Below the pieces are notes generated by a model. The model was given only the letters and a program-made list of their open reading frames with translations. It searched no databases and was not told where the DNA came from. From the NCBI GenBank assembly GCA_913057165.1, contig CAJXNS010000015.1, forward strand, positions 1 through 34,740: DNA of 34,740 bases, written 5' to 3'. Positions 7,122-14,401 of the stretch are shown here, piece by piece. Origin of the DNA: an uncultured Trueperaceae bacterium (GTDB lineage Bacteria; Deinococcota; Deinococci; Deinococcales; Trueperaceae). How positions within the stretch are numbered: position 1 is the stretch's first letter; each line of letters opens with the position of its first letter. Made by a program: the position numbers and the translations under genes.

Positions 7122-8027
7122 ATGGCCACGCCACCGAAGCCGCAAACCGCCCTCAAGACCTTGCTACTCACTATGCTTGCCGCCACGTGGCTGTCAGGCG
7201 GAGTTGCACAGACGTACCCCGAGTCGGTCCTGGTCGATACCGCCTGGCTTGAGGCTGAGAGCGCCAACGAGAACGTCCAAGCGGTGTTTGTGACCGACGC
7301 CGAAACGTTTGAGGCGGGGCATATCGCCGGCTCCGTGTTCGTGCCGCTCAACCAACTCAACAACCCAGACGATCCCGTCTCGGGTCAGATCGGCACACCC
7401 GAACAGTTTGCAGCCACCATGTCCGAGCTTGGCATCACACGGGATGACACGGTCGTGCTGTACGACGCGCGATTCAGCCTGCTTGCCGCCAGGGCGTACT
7501 GGGTGTTTTCCTACTACGGCCATGAAGACGTCCGCGTGCTCGACGGCGGCACGCAAGCGTGGCAGGATGCTGGGCTACCGCTCGCGACCGGCGCCATCAA
7601 CCCAGAAGCAAGCGCCTATCCCGTGCCGCAAGCCGACCCTGCCATCCGAACCGACCTCCAGTACGTGCTTGACCGGCTGGAGGATGAGGACGTCCAAGTC
7701 TGCGACACGCGCAGCGTCAACGAGTACATCGGTACGGACGTCCGGGCTGACCGTGGCGGGAGGATTCCTGGCGCGATCAACCTCGAGTGGGTTAATGCCA
7801 TCGATACAAGTACGGGGCGGTTTAAGGATTACGGCACGCTTGACACGCTCTTCACGCGCGCTGGGTTTGAGCGTGACAAACAGATCCTGACGTACTGCCA
7901 AACGGCCGTGCGTGGGGCGCACACGTGGTTTGTCTTGCGTGAACTGCTGGGCTACGAGGACGTGCGGGTGTACGACGGCAGTTGGGTGGAGTGGGGCAAC
8001 CAGCTGGACGTGCCGATCGAAAACTAA
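7122..8027 (+). CDS. sseA: Exported thiosulfate sulfurtransferase (tandem rhodanese)
   Basis: Thiosulfate or 3-mercaptopyruvate sulfurtransferase of 301 residues. Residues 1-29 form a signal peptide (basic start, LLLTMLAATWLSGG core, cleavage near VAQ), so it acts outside the cytoplasmic membrane. Two rhodanese domains follow: an N-terminal inactive one (about 33-155, with GHIAGSVFVP) and a C-terminal one (about 175-297). The latter holds VCDTRSVNEYIG, GRIPGAINLEW and the active loop TYCQTAVR with C259. The loop sequence resembles thiosulfate rather than mercaptopyruvate enzymes, but that is inference. The ATG at 7122 follows TAAGGAGT. Together with the cytosolic rhodanese it puts sulfurtransferases on both sides of the membrane transporter. 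Confidence 0.9.
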   Translation: MATPPKPQTALKTLLLTMLAATWLSGGVAQTYPESVLVDTAWLEAESANENVQAVFVTDAETFEAGHIAGSVFVPLNQLNNPDDPVSGQIGTPEQFAATMSELGITRDDTVVLYDARFSLLAARAYWVFSYYGHEDVRVLDGGTQAWQDAGLPLATGAINPEASAYPVPQADPAIRTDLQYVLDRLEDEDVQVCDTRSVNEYIGTDVRADRGGRIPGAINLEWVNAIDTSTGRFKDYGTLDTLFTRAGFERDKQILTYCQTAVRGAHTWFVLRELLGYEDVRVYDGSWVEWGNQLDVPIEN

Positions 8028-8057
8028 CCGCGTACCGGACGCCAACCGGCGTGCACC

Positions 8058-9608
8058 GTGGCGCGGGCCACGAACCCAACACGCGTCCTGTGGCAGCGTG
8101 ACGGCGTGCCTGACGACAACAGCCCCGTGGACGTGGTGTGGTTCAAACGCGACCTGCGCGTTGAGGACCACGCCGCGCTGCACGCAGCCGCGCAAGCGCC
8201 CGCAGCGGGGGGCACGGTCTACCTCTACGTTTACGAGCCGGATCTGCTGGCGCACGCGAGCGTGCACCCAGGGCACGTCCGCCTGGTGGGTGACGCCCTG
8301 GGTGATTTGGCGTCCGAACTGACGCAACGGGGAGGCACGCTTTGGGTGCGCTCGGGGCGCATGCCTGACGTCCTGACATCCATCGCTCGCGAGGTCGGTC
8401 CGATCCGCCGGCTGCTCTCCCACCAAGAGACCGGTCATGCTGCCAGCTTTGCGCGTGACCGGCGTGTGCAGGCGTGGTGCCGGACCCACCGCGTGTCATG
8501 GACCGAGTTCCAGCAGGACGCCGTCGAGCGTGGACTCAAGCAGCGCGACGGTTGGTCGGGTCGCTGGCGGGCGTTTATGACCCGTGAACCGTGGCCAACC
8601 CCCAGCCACCTTCCTGCCAGCCCAGCGGGTGAGCCTGGTGTCCCTCAGTCGCCAGAAGCGCTGGGGTTGCATGCGCCGGGCTTGGACCGCATCCTGCACG
8701 GCGGCAGCCGCGCGGCGCACGAACGACTTGCGTCGTTCCTGACCGAACGTGGGCGAACGTACACCAAAGCCATGGCGTTCCCGCACGCCGGTGCGCAGGC
8801 CTGCAGCCGACTGTCGGCCGACCTGGCGGTGGGTGCCCTGTCGGCCCGTACGGCCTACCAAACCGCCGGCGTGCGCCTCAGGGAGCTTGAAGGTGTTGAT
8901 GGCGTGTGGGCCCGGAGTGTGCGCTCGTTCCGCCGGCGTCTGGCGTGGCGTAGCCACTTCATGCAGAAGCTGGAAAGCGAGTGGACGCTTGAAACGCAGG
9001 CGATGAACCGTGAGCTTGATGGGGTGCACCCGCACGGAACGGACCACCCGCACTTTGCCGCTTGGCGGGATGGCCGGACGGGCTTTCCGATTGTGGATGC
9101 GGGCATGCGGGCGCTTGAGGCCACCGGTTGGGTGAACTTTCGGCTGCGGGCCACCATCGTGAGTGTGGCGACCCATACCTTAGGGCTCGATTGGCGTCCG
9201 GTGGGTGAGGTGTTAGCACGCCGGTTTTTGGATTTTGAGCCAGGCATCCACTGGTCGCAGGTGCAGATGCAAGCCAGCGTCACCGGCATTAACACCATCC
9301 GGATTTACAACCCGCATAAGCAAGCGTTGGACGTCGATCCAGACGCCACGTTCGTCCGTACTTGGGTTCCAGAATTGGCGGACGCTCCAGGCCGTGATGC
9401 CTTGCGGCCGGACCTTGCACCGCCGCTGTCGAGGGCGCTGATGGGCGATTACCCCAACCCGGTCGTGGACCAGAAAGCGGCGTACCGCACGGCCCGTGAC
9501 CGGCTCTATCGCCTCAAAGGTCACCCCGCGGTCAAGGCCGCGTCACAGCAGGTCTTGGCGCGGCATGTTGATCCGCACGACAAGCGGCCTGATGGTCAAC
9601 GCGGTTAA
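8058..9608 (+). CDS. DNA photolyase / cryptochrome family protein
   Basis: Light-dependent DNA repair flavoprotein, up to 516 residues. The N-terminal Rossmann antenna domain starts at VDVVWFKRDLRVEDHAAL (about 24-41). The helical FAD domain contains RTYTKAMAFPHAG, LSADLAVGALSARTAY, TGFPIVDAGMRALEATGW, and the adenine/lesion-contact region WSQVQMQASVTGINT with RIYNPHKQ and DPDATFVRTWVPEL. These belong to a bacterial photolyase subgroup distinct from E. coli PhrB. The start is uncertain: GTG at 8058 has no ribosome site, and in-frame GTGs at 8106 or 8129 would also leave the first beta strand intact. It begins 30 bases after the sulfur operon and may be read through from it. Tail-to-tail with the SMR gene, with one base between stops. 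Confidence 0.9.
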   Translation: MARATNPTRVLWQRDGVPDDNSPVDVVWFKRDLRVEDHAALHAAAQAPAAGGTVYLYVYEPDLLAHASVHPGHVRLVGDALGDLASELTQRGGTLWVRSGRMPDVLTSIAREVGPIRRLLSHQETGHAASFARDRRVQAWCRTHRVSWTEFQQDAVERGLKQRDGWSGRWRAFMTREPWPTPSHLPASPAGEPGVPQSPEALGLHAPGLDRILHGGSRAAHERLASFLTERGRTYTKAMAFPHAGAQACSRLSADLAVGALSARTAYQTAGVRLRELEGVDGVWARSVRSFRRRLAWRSHFMQKLESEWTLETQAMNRELDGVHPHGTDHPHFAAWRDGRTGFPIVDAGMRALEATGWVNFRLRATIVSVATHTLGLDWRPVGEVLARRFLDFEPGIHWSQVQMQASVTGINTIRIYNPHKQALDVDPDATFVRTWVPELADAPGRDALRPDLAPPLSRALMGDYPNPVVDQKAAYRTARDRLYRLKGHPAVKAASQQVLARHVDPHDKRPDGQRG

Positions 9609-9609
9609 G

Positions 9610-9933
9610 TCAGTGGGCCTTGGCGTAGAGGTTGACGAGCACGACACCCGCCACGATGAACGCCAGGCCGGTCAGGGCTGGCCAAGGTAGCGATTGGCCG
9701 TAAACCACAAAGCCGAATGTGGCGATGAGGAAGATGCCCATGCCAGCCCAGGTGGCGTACGCCACGCCGATCGGAACGGCCCCCAGCACGTGGGTAAGAA
9801 GGTAGAACGCCGCCGCGTACGCCGCGACCGTCGCCGCGGTCGGTAGCAGCCGCGTGAAGTTTTGTGTGGCCGGTAGAAGCATGGTGCCCACGACCTCTAG
9901 CACGATCGCGACGAACAAGAATCCATACGCCAT
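9610..9933 (-). CDS. SMR-family multidrug efflux protein (EmrE/Qac type)
   Basis: Small four-helix proton-coupled exporter, 107 residues from the ATG at 9933 (a TTG at 9945 would add four). The essential membrane Glu in helix 1 is present (E13 in AIVLEVVGT), as are FTRLLP and the helix-3 signature GVAYATWAGMGIFLI, which match EmrE more than guanidine exporters (Gdx/SugE). Unusual: the conserved K-x-S segment after helix 1 reads LLPATQNF, so the usual lysine is missing. It probably exports hydrophobic cations. A GC-rich hairpin (GGCGC-CTT-GCGCC at 9966-9978) lies in its leader. Confidence 0.88.
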   Translation of the reverse strand: MAYGFLFVAIVLEVVGTMLLPATQNFTRLLPTAATVAAYAAAFYLLTHVLGAVPIGVAYATWAGMGIFLIATFGFVVYGQSLPWPALTGLAFIVAGVVLVNLYAKAH

Positions 9934-10039
9934 GTTGGGGCTCAACCTTCAAGGATTTTCAGGGTGGCGCCTTGCGCCGTCCTCAGGTGTACCCCACGGT
10001 TGCGACCCGCGAATGTGCCATGAGCGTCATGCGACGGGG

Positions 10040-10429
10040 TCAGTCAAAACGGCCAAGCATCCAACTGGCCCGCACGTACAGGTCATCGTTCACGTCGTCC
10101 TCTTCTTCCTCTTCGTCCTCGTCTTCCTCGTCATCGTCTTGCCATGGATCGTCGTCATCGCTGGCCCAAAGGTCATCGCTGTCGTCGTCCTCGTCGTCAT
10201 CCAGCCAGCCGTCGTCGCTGGTCGTGTCGCTGCCGAACGGATCGGTATCAAACAGGGCCCACGTCCAGCGCCAAAGCGTTTCGTTGAGGCGTGCAGCAAC
10301 CCCAAGCAGCCGCGTGGGCGTGAGCGCCCAGTCAGGTGTCATGAAGGCCGGGAGAGCATCATGGTGGCGCGTTGTGCCAGGCACGACCACGGTGGATGGT
10401 GCATGTCCAATGGAAGGCGTAGGGATCAT
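10040..10429 (-). CDS. Hypothetical protein with extremely acidic C-terminal half
   Basis: A 129-residue protein without recognisable family. The start at 10429 (MIPTPSIGH) is set by AAAGGAGG seven bases upstream on this strand (10437-10444); a longer reading from 10474 would place that ribosome site inside the gene. Residues about 30-60 look folded (TPDWALTPTRLLGVAARLNETLWRW). From about 66 to 113 the chain is nearly all Asp/Glu, broken by single Trp residues (DDGWLDDDE, DDLWASDDDD, PWQDDDEED). It ends with DDLYVRASWMLGRFD. No signal peptide or membrane segment is present. Such tails can bind metal, bind basic proteins or mimic DNA; none is shown. It is divergent from the zincin gene. Reading frames on the other strand here encode Ser-rich low-complexity sequence and lack a ribosome site. 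Confidence 0.65.
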   Translation of the reverse strand: MIPTPSIGHAPSTVVVPGTTRHHDALPAFMTPDWALTPTRLLGVAARLNETLWRWTWALFDTDPFGSDTTSDDGWLDDDEDDDSDDLWASDDDDPWQDDDEEDEDEEEEEDDVNDDLYVRASWMLGRFD

Positions 10430-10528
10430 TTGAGGGCCTCCTTTCAAAGGCAGCATGCCGGCTGCTGACGTCACCTAAAGTCGCGTTTGAGCGTCATGGG
10501 TGGCATCCCCTCAACGGTACATTGCGGC

Positions 10529-10975
10529 ATGATCTTTGACACGTTCGAACGCACCGTCGCGGCGATGCTGGACGACGTACCAGAAGTCTTCCTCACCGAC
10601 TTGCAGGGCGTCCACGTCCTTCCCGATGCGATGCCCGAAGAAGACGGTGAGGTGTTCAGGATGGGGGAGTACCTTGACCCTGGACCGGACGCATTTCTGG
10701 GGGGCGACGAAGGCCTCGGCCGGCACGTCGCGCTTTACTACGGCTCCTTTGTTCGTGTCGCGCAGGGCGATCCCGATTTTGATTGGGAAGAGGAGATCTG
10801 GGAGACCCTGACGCATGAGCTTCAGCATCATGTGGAGTCACTGGCGGGCGACGGACGCCTGATCGAAGAGGACCTCATCCGTGACCGTGCCTTCGCAGCC
10901 ACAACCACCGACGAACACACCGAGGAACGGCCATCCGGCCCGTGGTGGCAGCGGCTTTTCCAGCGACGTCCGTAA
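10529..10975 (+). CDS. Metallopeptidase family protein (minimal zincin, HExxH)
   Basis: Small metallopeptidase-like protein of 148 residues, of the short zincin type common in Actinobacteria and Deinococcota. The zinc motif HELQH (H96, E97, H100) lies in LTHELQHHVESLAG, preceded by the typical GRHVALYYGSF strand region (about 65-75) and an acidic stretch. The usual third ligand may be the Asp/Glu-rich segment after the motif. The start is uncertain: ATG 10529 gives the usual N-terminus (IFDTFERTVAAMLDDVP), while in-frame ATG 10496 or TTG 10487 would add 11 or 14 residues; none has a clear ribosome site. The C-terminal 25 residues (TEERPSGPWWQRLFQRRP) are probably unstructured. Substrate unknown. 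Confidence 0.8.
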   Translation: MIFDTFERTVAAMLDDVPEVFLTDLQGVHVLPDAMPEEDGEVFRMGEYLDPGPDAFLGGDEGLGRHVALYYGSFVRVAQGDPDFDWEEEIWETLTHELQHHVESLAGDGRLIEEDLIRDRAFAATTTDEHTEERPSGPWWQRLFQRRP

Positions 10976-11070
10976 GGCCGTGTGCGCCCGGAGGCATTCG
11001 CCCCGGTTCGTCGGGACTAACGTGTGGGGTTCCAGGCTGTACGCATGGTCAGGGATACGGGAGGCAAACC

Positions 11071-11475
11071 ATGTCCGAAACACCGAAAATGTCCGCCTTT
11101 ATTCGCGCTGCGAGCATCGGGGGCGCTTGGGCGCTCGCCATTAATCTGGTGCTGTATTACGTGGCGGTGGCCGCTGGCTGGTGGGATACCGCGTTCATCA
11201 CACCCATGGGCGCACCGATTGTGGCGTTCAATGTGGCCCTCTTCTCGATCGCGCCAGCCCTTCTGGCCGGCGTCCTGGCAGGCTTCCTGGCCCGCAACGG
11301 ACGTCGTGGACGCAACCTCTTCCTCGGCATTGCCGCGGTCGTGTTCGTGCTGATGATCTTCCCTTCAGCCGCTATCGGTGCACCCACGTCCATGGTGTGG
11401 GTGCTTGAAATCATGCACGGGGCGGTTGCCGTACCCGTGGTGATGTCGATCGACAAGGTGTTCCCCGCCGCTTAA
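11071..11475 (+). CDS. Small four-helix membrane protein, DUF6069-like
   Basis: A 134-residue integral membrane protein. Four hydrophobic segments are visible at about residues 14-34, 50-72, 84-102 and 108-130, separated by a short basic loop (ARNGRRGRN). The arrangement and the MHGAVAVPVV motif in the last helix resemble DUF6069-type proteins. The ATG at 11071 is preceded by CGGGAGG and excludes the longer upstream reading, which overlaps the zincin gene. No function is known; it is not obviously in an operon with its neighbours. Confidence 0.7.
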   Translation: MSETPKMSAFIRAASIGGAWALAINLVLYYVAVAAGWWDTAFITPMGAPIVAFNVALFSIAPALLAGVLAGFLARNGRRGRNLFLGIAAVVFVLMIFPSAAIGAPTSMVWVLEIMHGAVAVPVVMSIDKVFPAA

Positions 11476-11515
11476 ACGCCGGGCGCATCCACACACGCAG
11501 ACGCACGACCGACCG

Positions 11516-11562
11516 CGCCGCTGCATCAAGCCCGTTGGTAGTTGGGCTTAACCACAGCGGCG
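11516..11562. terminator. Two-tier stem-loop between convergent genes
   Basis: Outer arms CGCCGCTG (11516-11523) and CAGCGGCG (11555-11562) are perfectly complementary. Inside them AAGCCC (11528-11533) pairs with GGGCTT (11544-11549) around a 10-base loop. It lies between the ends of the membrane-protein gene and the MFS gene, as expected of a bidirectional terminator, though no strong U-run follows. Confidence 0.5.
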
Positions 11563-11581
11563 TGGTTGGCGAACCACGGGC

Positions 11582-12727
11582 TTACACGGCACGACGCTGC
11601 AGCAACGCAAGACCCGCTAACAAGAGCAACCCCGCCAGAAGCCAGAGTGTCGCGGGACCAGCGAGGAACGGAACGGCGAGCAGCAAAGCGCCAGCGCCGT
11701 ACCCACCGTCACGAAAAAACCGGTAAAGCCCAAGCGCACTCGCTTGGCGGTCAGCGGCCACCCGGTCGACCGTCCACGCAATCAACACCGGGTAGCCCAT
11801 GCCCGTCCCCAGGCCAAGCACCACGGCAGCAAGCAGGGCTGGCACGAGCGTCGGTGCGACCGCGAGGCCAGCGAGGCCGCCGGCCTGAAGAAGCAGGCTG
11901 CCTAGGAGGTACGGTCGCCTGCCGTGCCGATCGGAGGCCGGGCCGAAGATCGGCTGACCGGCGGCCCACACCAAGGGGTAAAGACCAGCCACCAAACCGA
12001 TTTCAGCCACACTAAGGCCGCGGGCTGCCATCAACGGAGGGATGGCCAGCCACACAGCGCCATCCTTCATGTTCGTGAGTGCACCCAGCACACTGGGGAA
12101 TCCTGTGCCGCGCACCCAAGCGAGCGGCGGTGGACGTGTGACGTCTCCCGTTTCCGGAACCACCAAGGACAGTCCCAGTCCGACGAGGGCAACCGCCGCT
12201 CCTAGTAGGACCGGCCAAGGCTCAAGGCCCAGCTGGGCGGCCAGAAGCCCCGTACCAAACGCGCCCAACGACACACCCCCGTAACCGAAGAATTCGTTAA
12301 TGCCCGCGGCATAACCACGCCGGTCGGGTGTGGAGACGTCAATCATCATGTTGACCGTCATCGACCAAGTGAAGGCTTGACCAACCCCAAGGAGAATGTT
12401 GGCAGCGATGACCCACGACCAACTGGGGGCGAACGCCAGCATGATCGGAACCGGCATCATGACCGCCCAACCGGTCAGCAGCACCGCCCTGCGACCGTAG
12501 CGGTCGGCGGCCACGCCCGCGAGCAAATTGAAGGTGGCTTTGGCGAAACTGAAAGCCACCACAAAGCCAACCGCGGCAGCACCGAACGCCGAGCCGAATC
12601 GTGCTTCGGCTGCCAACGGCAGCACGGTGCGTTCCACACCGACCATGGCGCCCACGAAGAGGTTGATCAGCGCGAGCCACCAAAAGACAAACCTCGTTCG
12701 GTGCGACGTGTTGGGCATCAACCGCAT
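11582..12727 (-). CDS. MFS transporter
   Basis: Major facilitator superfamily permease, 381 residues, with about twelve hydrophobic segments in two halves. Family features are the loop 2-3 motif with the basic run VAADRYGRRAVLLTG (about 73-87), an N-terminal helix LALINLFVGAMVGVERTVLPL, and the equivalent second-half motif GPASDRHGRRPYLLG. The sequence pattern resembles efflux-type MFS proteins, but the substrate cannot be told. The start is the ATG at 12727; a second in-frame ATG at 12718 is possible, and no convincing ribosome site is visible for either. An inverted repeat lies 16-31 bases upstream and could be an operator. Confidence 0.88.
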   Translation of the reverse strand: MRLMPNTSHRTRFVFWWLALINLFVGAMVGVERTVLPLAAEARFGSAFGAAAVGFVVAFSFAKATFNLLAGVAADRYGRRAVLLTGWAVMMPVPIMLAFAPSWSWVIAANILLGVGQAFTWSMTVNMMIDVSTPDRRGYAAGINEFFGYGGVSLGAFGTGLLAAQLGLEPWPVLLGAAVALVGLGLSLVVPETGDVTRPPPLAWVRGTGFPSVLGALTNMKDGAVWLAIPPLMAARGLSVAEIGLVAGLYPLVWAAGQPIFGPASDRHGRRPYLLGSLLLQAGGLAGLAVAPTLVPALLAAVVLGLGTGMGYPVLIAWTVDRVAADRQASALGLYRFFRDGGYGAGALLLAVPFLAGPATLWLLAGLLLLAGLALLQRRAV

Positions 12728-12742
12728 GACGTTGCTACCGGC

Positions 12743-12758
12743 TTTGCCTTACGGCAAA
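12743..12758. promoter_or_regulatory. Inverted repeat TTTGCC-TTAC-GGCAAA upstream of the MFS gene
   Basis: Perfect 6-base arms with a 4-base centre, 16 bases upstream of the MFS start codon. The position fits an operator or a leader hairpin. No promoter hexamers are clear next to it. Confidence 0.35.
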
Positions 12759-12801
12759 CCTTGCGGCATGGACTGAGAGCACGCAGGGGTCACAGAAAGA
12801 C

Positions 12802-12816
12802 GACGCAGGCTGCGTC
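12802..12816 (-). terminator. Possible terminator of the iclR-ridA operon
   Basis: GACGCA and TGCGTC pair around a GGC triloop. Read on the minus strand the stem is followed by a T-rich GTCTTTCT. It sits about 90 bases past the ridA stop in the gap 12728-12904, which otherwise holds only the MFS-side repeat and no gene. Confidence 0.35.
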
Positions 12817-12904
12817 AACATGACGAAACGGTATCCCACGCTGGTTGGCTTTCACGGTTTAGAGCGTTTGGCTGTTAACGGCAAGCTTGTGCGTGAGCCG
12901 AAAC

Positions 12905-13285
12905 TTAGGCGTCTGGCACCACCGCGATGCAGTCAATCTCGTAATGCAGGGTGTCTGGCAGGCAACGTGAGATTGTCGTACGGGCCGGGTAGGGAGGCTT
13001 GAAGTACTCCTTGTACAACTCGTTAAACGCCGCACCGTTTTCGGGATCGCGAACGTAGTTGCGCGTTTGCACGACCCATTCAAGTCCGCTGCCTGCCTCC
13101 TCTAAGATTTTCGCTAGGTTTTCGATCGAGCGCCGAACTTCACCTTCGAAGGTGTCGGGAACGATCGTGCCTTCAGCGTCGACGGATGCTTGGCCAGAGA
13201 CGAACAGCATGTTGCCGACGCGCACCACGGGACTGAAAGGACGGTTTGAGGTGGGCATACCTTCGGTCAATGGGTAGTCGATCAT
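12905..13285 (-). CDS. ridA: RidA/YjgF/UK114-family enamine/imine deaminase
   Basis: RidA-family protein of 126 residues that hydrolyses reactive enamine/imine intermediates released by PLP enzymes or amino-acid oxidases. Family features are FSPVVRVGNMLFVSGQ (about 17-32), the conserved Arg in YPARTTI (about residue 104) and the C-terminal YEIDCIAVV. The Arg and the following Glu form the carboxylate-binding and catalytic site in active members. The start ATG overlaps the iclR stop (ATGA), so the two are translated together. In this cluster it may clear imines made by the class III aminotransferase or by the sugar dehydrogenase; that is inference. Confidence 0.92.
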   Translation of the reverse strand: MIDYPLTEGMPTSNRPFSPVVRVGNMLFVSGQASVDAEGTIVPDTFEGEVRRSIENLAKILEEAGSGLEWVVQTRNYVRDPENGAAFNELYKEYFKPPYPARTTISRCLPDTLHYEIDCIAVVPDA

Positions 13286-14052
13286 TTGGGTTGCATCTCC
13301 GTTCTCGTGCCAGCGAACGTGGCACCGTTGAGGGTTTCCGACGCGTCAAGCAACGCGTCAATCATGGACTGCTCAAGCGCGTAGTTGAGTCGCACCGTAG
13401 GTACCGAAACGCTAATACTGGCCACTGGCCGGCCGCGCTCCACAATCGGGATGGCGAAGCAAGCCACACCCACGTCGTTCTCTTCACGTTCAATGGCGAC
13501 GCCGGTCTGTTTGGCAATTTCAAGCTGACGCTTAAGGTCACGTTTACTGACGATGGTGTGATCCGTAAATGCTTCCATTTTCGCCGAAGCCAGAAGTTGC
13601 TTTTGGTCTTCCTCAGGAAGGTACGCCACGATGGCTCGGCCGAGGGCGGTTGAATGGACCGGATCAAGAACTTCGGGGGTCACGATCGAACGGAGCGACT
13701 TGGATGTCTCGAGAACCTTCAGATAACTCACATGATGGCCCTCAAGCACGCCCAGGTTCACAGTTTCTTCGAACGCCGAGTAGAGGTCTTGCATCACAGG
13801 GGTGGCGCGTTCGATCACATCTTGATACTGGGTGGCTCCCGCAAGGTTCGCAAGGCGCCGGGTGATGTAGTAGTGGCCCGAATCAAGCTCTTGTTCGACG
13901 TACCCAAGGTTGCTCAACGTCTGAAGAATGCGGTAAGCCGTCGACTTCGGCACCCCGGTCCGGTCGTGGAGGTCTTTAAGTGCAAGCGGATGACCGTGGT
14001 CAGCCATAGACTCGAGGAGTAAAAAGGTCTTCTCGACCAGGGCGGTGCTCAT
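13282..14052 (-). CDS. IclR-family transcriptional regulator
   Basis: IclR-type repressor/activator of 256 residues. An N-terminal winged helix-turn-helix (about 1-70: LALKDLHDRTGVPKSTAYRILQTLSNLGY) is followed by the GAF-like effector domain (about 80-250), which includes LEGHHVSYLKVLET, HSTALGRAIVAYL, IEREENDVGVACFAIPI and the closing ISVSVP segment. It is divergent from the seven-gene catabolic operon at 14402 and co-transcribed with ridA, the usual position for a local regulator sensing the imported compound or an intermediate. Candidate binding sites are the palindrome at 14301-14312 and the repeated motif at 14181-14193 and 25192-25204. Confidence 0.93.
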   Translation of the reverse strand: MSTALVEKTFLLLESMADHGHPLALKDLHDRTGVPKSTAYRILQTLSNLGYVEQELDSGHYYITRRLANLAGATQYQDVIERATPVMQDLYSAFEETVNLGVLEGHHVSYLKVLETSKSLRSIVTPEVLDPVHSTALGRAIVAYLPEEDQKQLLASAKMEAFTDHTIVSKRDLKRQLEIAKQTGVAIEREENDVGVACFAIPIVERGRPVASISVSVPTVRLNYALEQSMIDALLDASETLNGATFAGTRTEMQPK

Positions 14053-14180
14053 GGCTGGCCCACTGGGCGAAATGGTTGCCGCTTTTGAGGGGACACAACG
14101 TCGGCAGGTTGCGAATTGGCTCGGGAAGATGCATCCATGGCAGTCACGAGACTAGCGCATTTTTGGCACAAGCGTTTTGG

Positions 14181-14193
14181 TTGGGGCCACCCA
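14181..14193 (-). promoter_or_regulatory. Shared motif TTGGGGCCACCCA, copy 1 (iclR promoter side)
   Basis: An imperfect dyad (TTGGG-GCCA-CCCAA) identical over 13 bases to 25192-25204. On the minus strand it is followed after 16 bases by AAAAAT (14159-14164), a -10-like hexamer, so it would occupy the -35 region of the iclR promoter, the same geometry as copy 2. Confidence 0.5.
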
Positions 14194-14285
14194 AGCTATA
14201 TGAAAGAATGCGGTTTAGCACACACATTATGCGCTGAGGGCGCGCCGAAATGCCGTTTGTCTCAGCCTGCCGATCGTTAGATGTT

Positions 14286-14315
14286 TTGACAATTAAAACG
14301 CTACGGCCGTAGAAT
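14286..14315 (+). promoter_or_regulatory. Sigma-70-type promoter of the catabolic operon
   Basis: TTGACA (14286-14291) and TAGAAT (14310-14315) with an 18-base spacer. Transcription would start near 14322, giving an 80-base leader ending in AAAGGAGG. A repressor is needed to silence such a strong promoter. Confidence 0.75.
14301..14312. promoter_or_regulatory. Perfect palindrome CTACGGCCGTAG inside the promoter (candidate operator)
   Basis: A fully self-complementary 12-mer that overlaps the first bases of the -10 hexamer and the spacer of the rightward promoter. A protein bound here would exclude RNA polymerase. The adjacent IclR-family gene is the obvious candidate. Confidence 0.55.
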
Positions 14316-14401
14316 GAAACATGCAGGTGCATTTAAATACGCCCGATCGACGCGTTCACGTGAATTGAGCGGGACGTCCTGCATCCATAAAGGAGGTTGA
14401 C

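Larger units (their letters stand above)
14053..14401. other. Divergent regulatory region between iclR and the catabolic operon
   Basis: A 349-base gap without a gene. It holds the shared 13-base motif (14181-14193), a near-consensus sigma-70 promoter for the rightward operon (14286-14315) with a perfect palindrome inside it (14301-14312), a short dyad ATGCA-GG-TGCAT just past the expected transcription start (14321-14332), and the AAAGGAGG ribosome site of the first gene (about 14390-14397). The stretch 14140-14345 is more AT-rich than the flanking genes. Confidence 0.8.

Noticed and set aside
7575-8489. 304-codon minus-strand frame
   Set aside because: Antisense across the end of the exported rhodanese and the photolyase start, both of which have strong motifs.
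9934-10039. Possible guanidine or TPP riboswitch in the SMR leader
   Set aside because: There is a GGCGC hairpin and a GGGGT...ACCCT pairing, but the conserved core sequences of ykkC, mini-ykkC, guanidine-III or TPP elements are not found.
9854-10468. Two overlapping plus-strand frames rich in Ser or hydrophobic runs
   Set aside because: They are antisense to the acidic minus-strand gene, have no ribosome site, and their low-complexity sequence is just the complement of Asp/Glu codons.
11542-12015. 157-codon plus-strand frame
   Set aside because: Lies antisense within the MFS transporter, is Arg/Pro-rich and has no family features.
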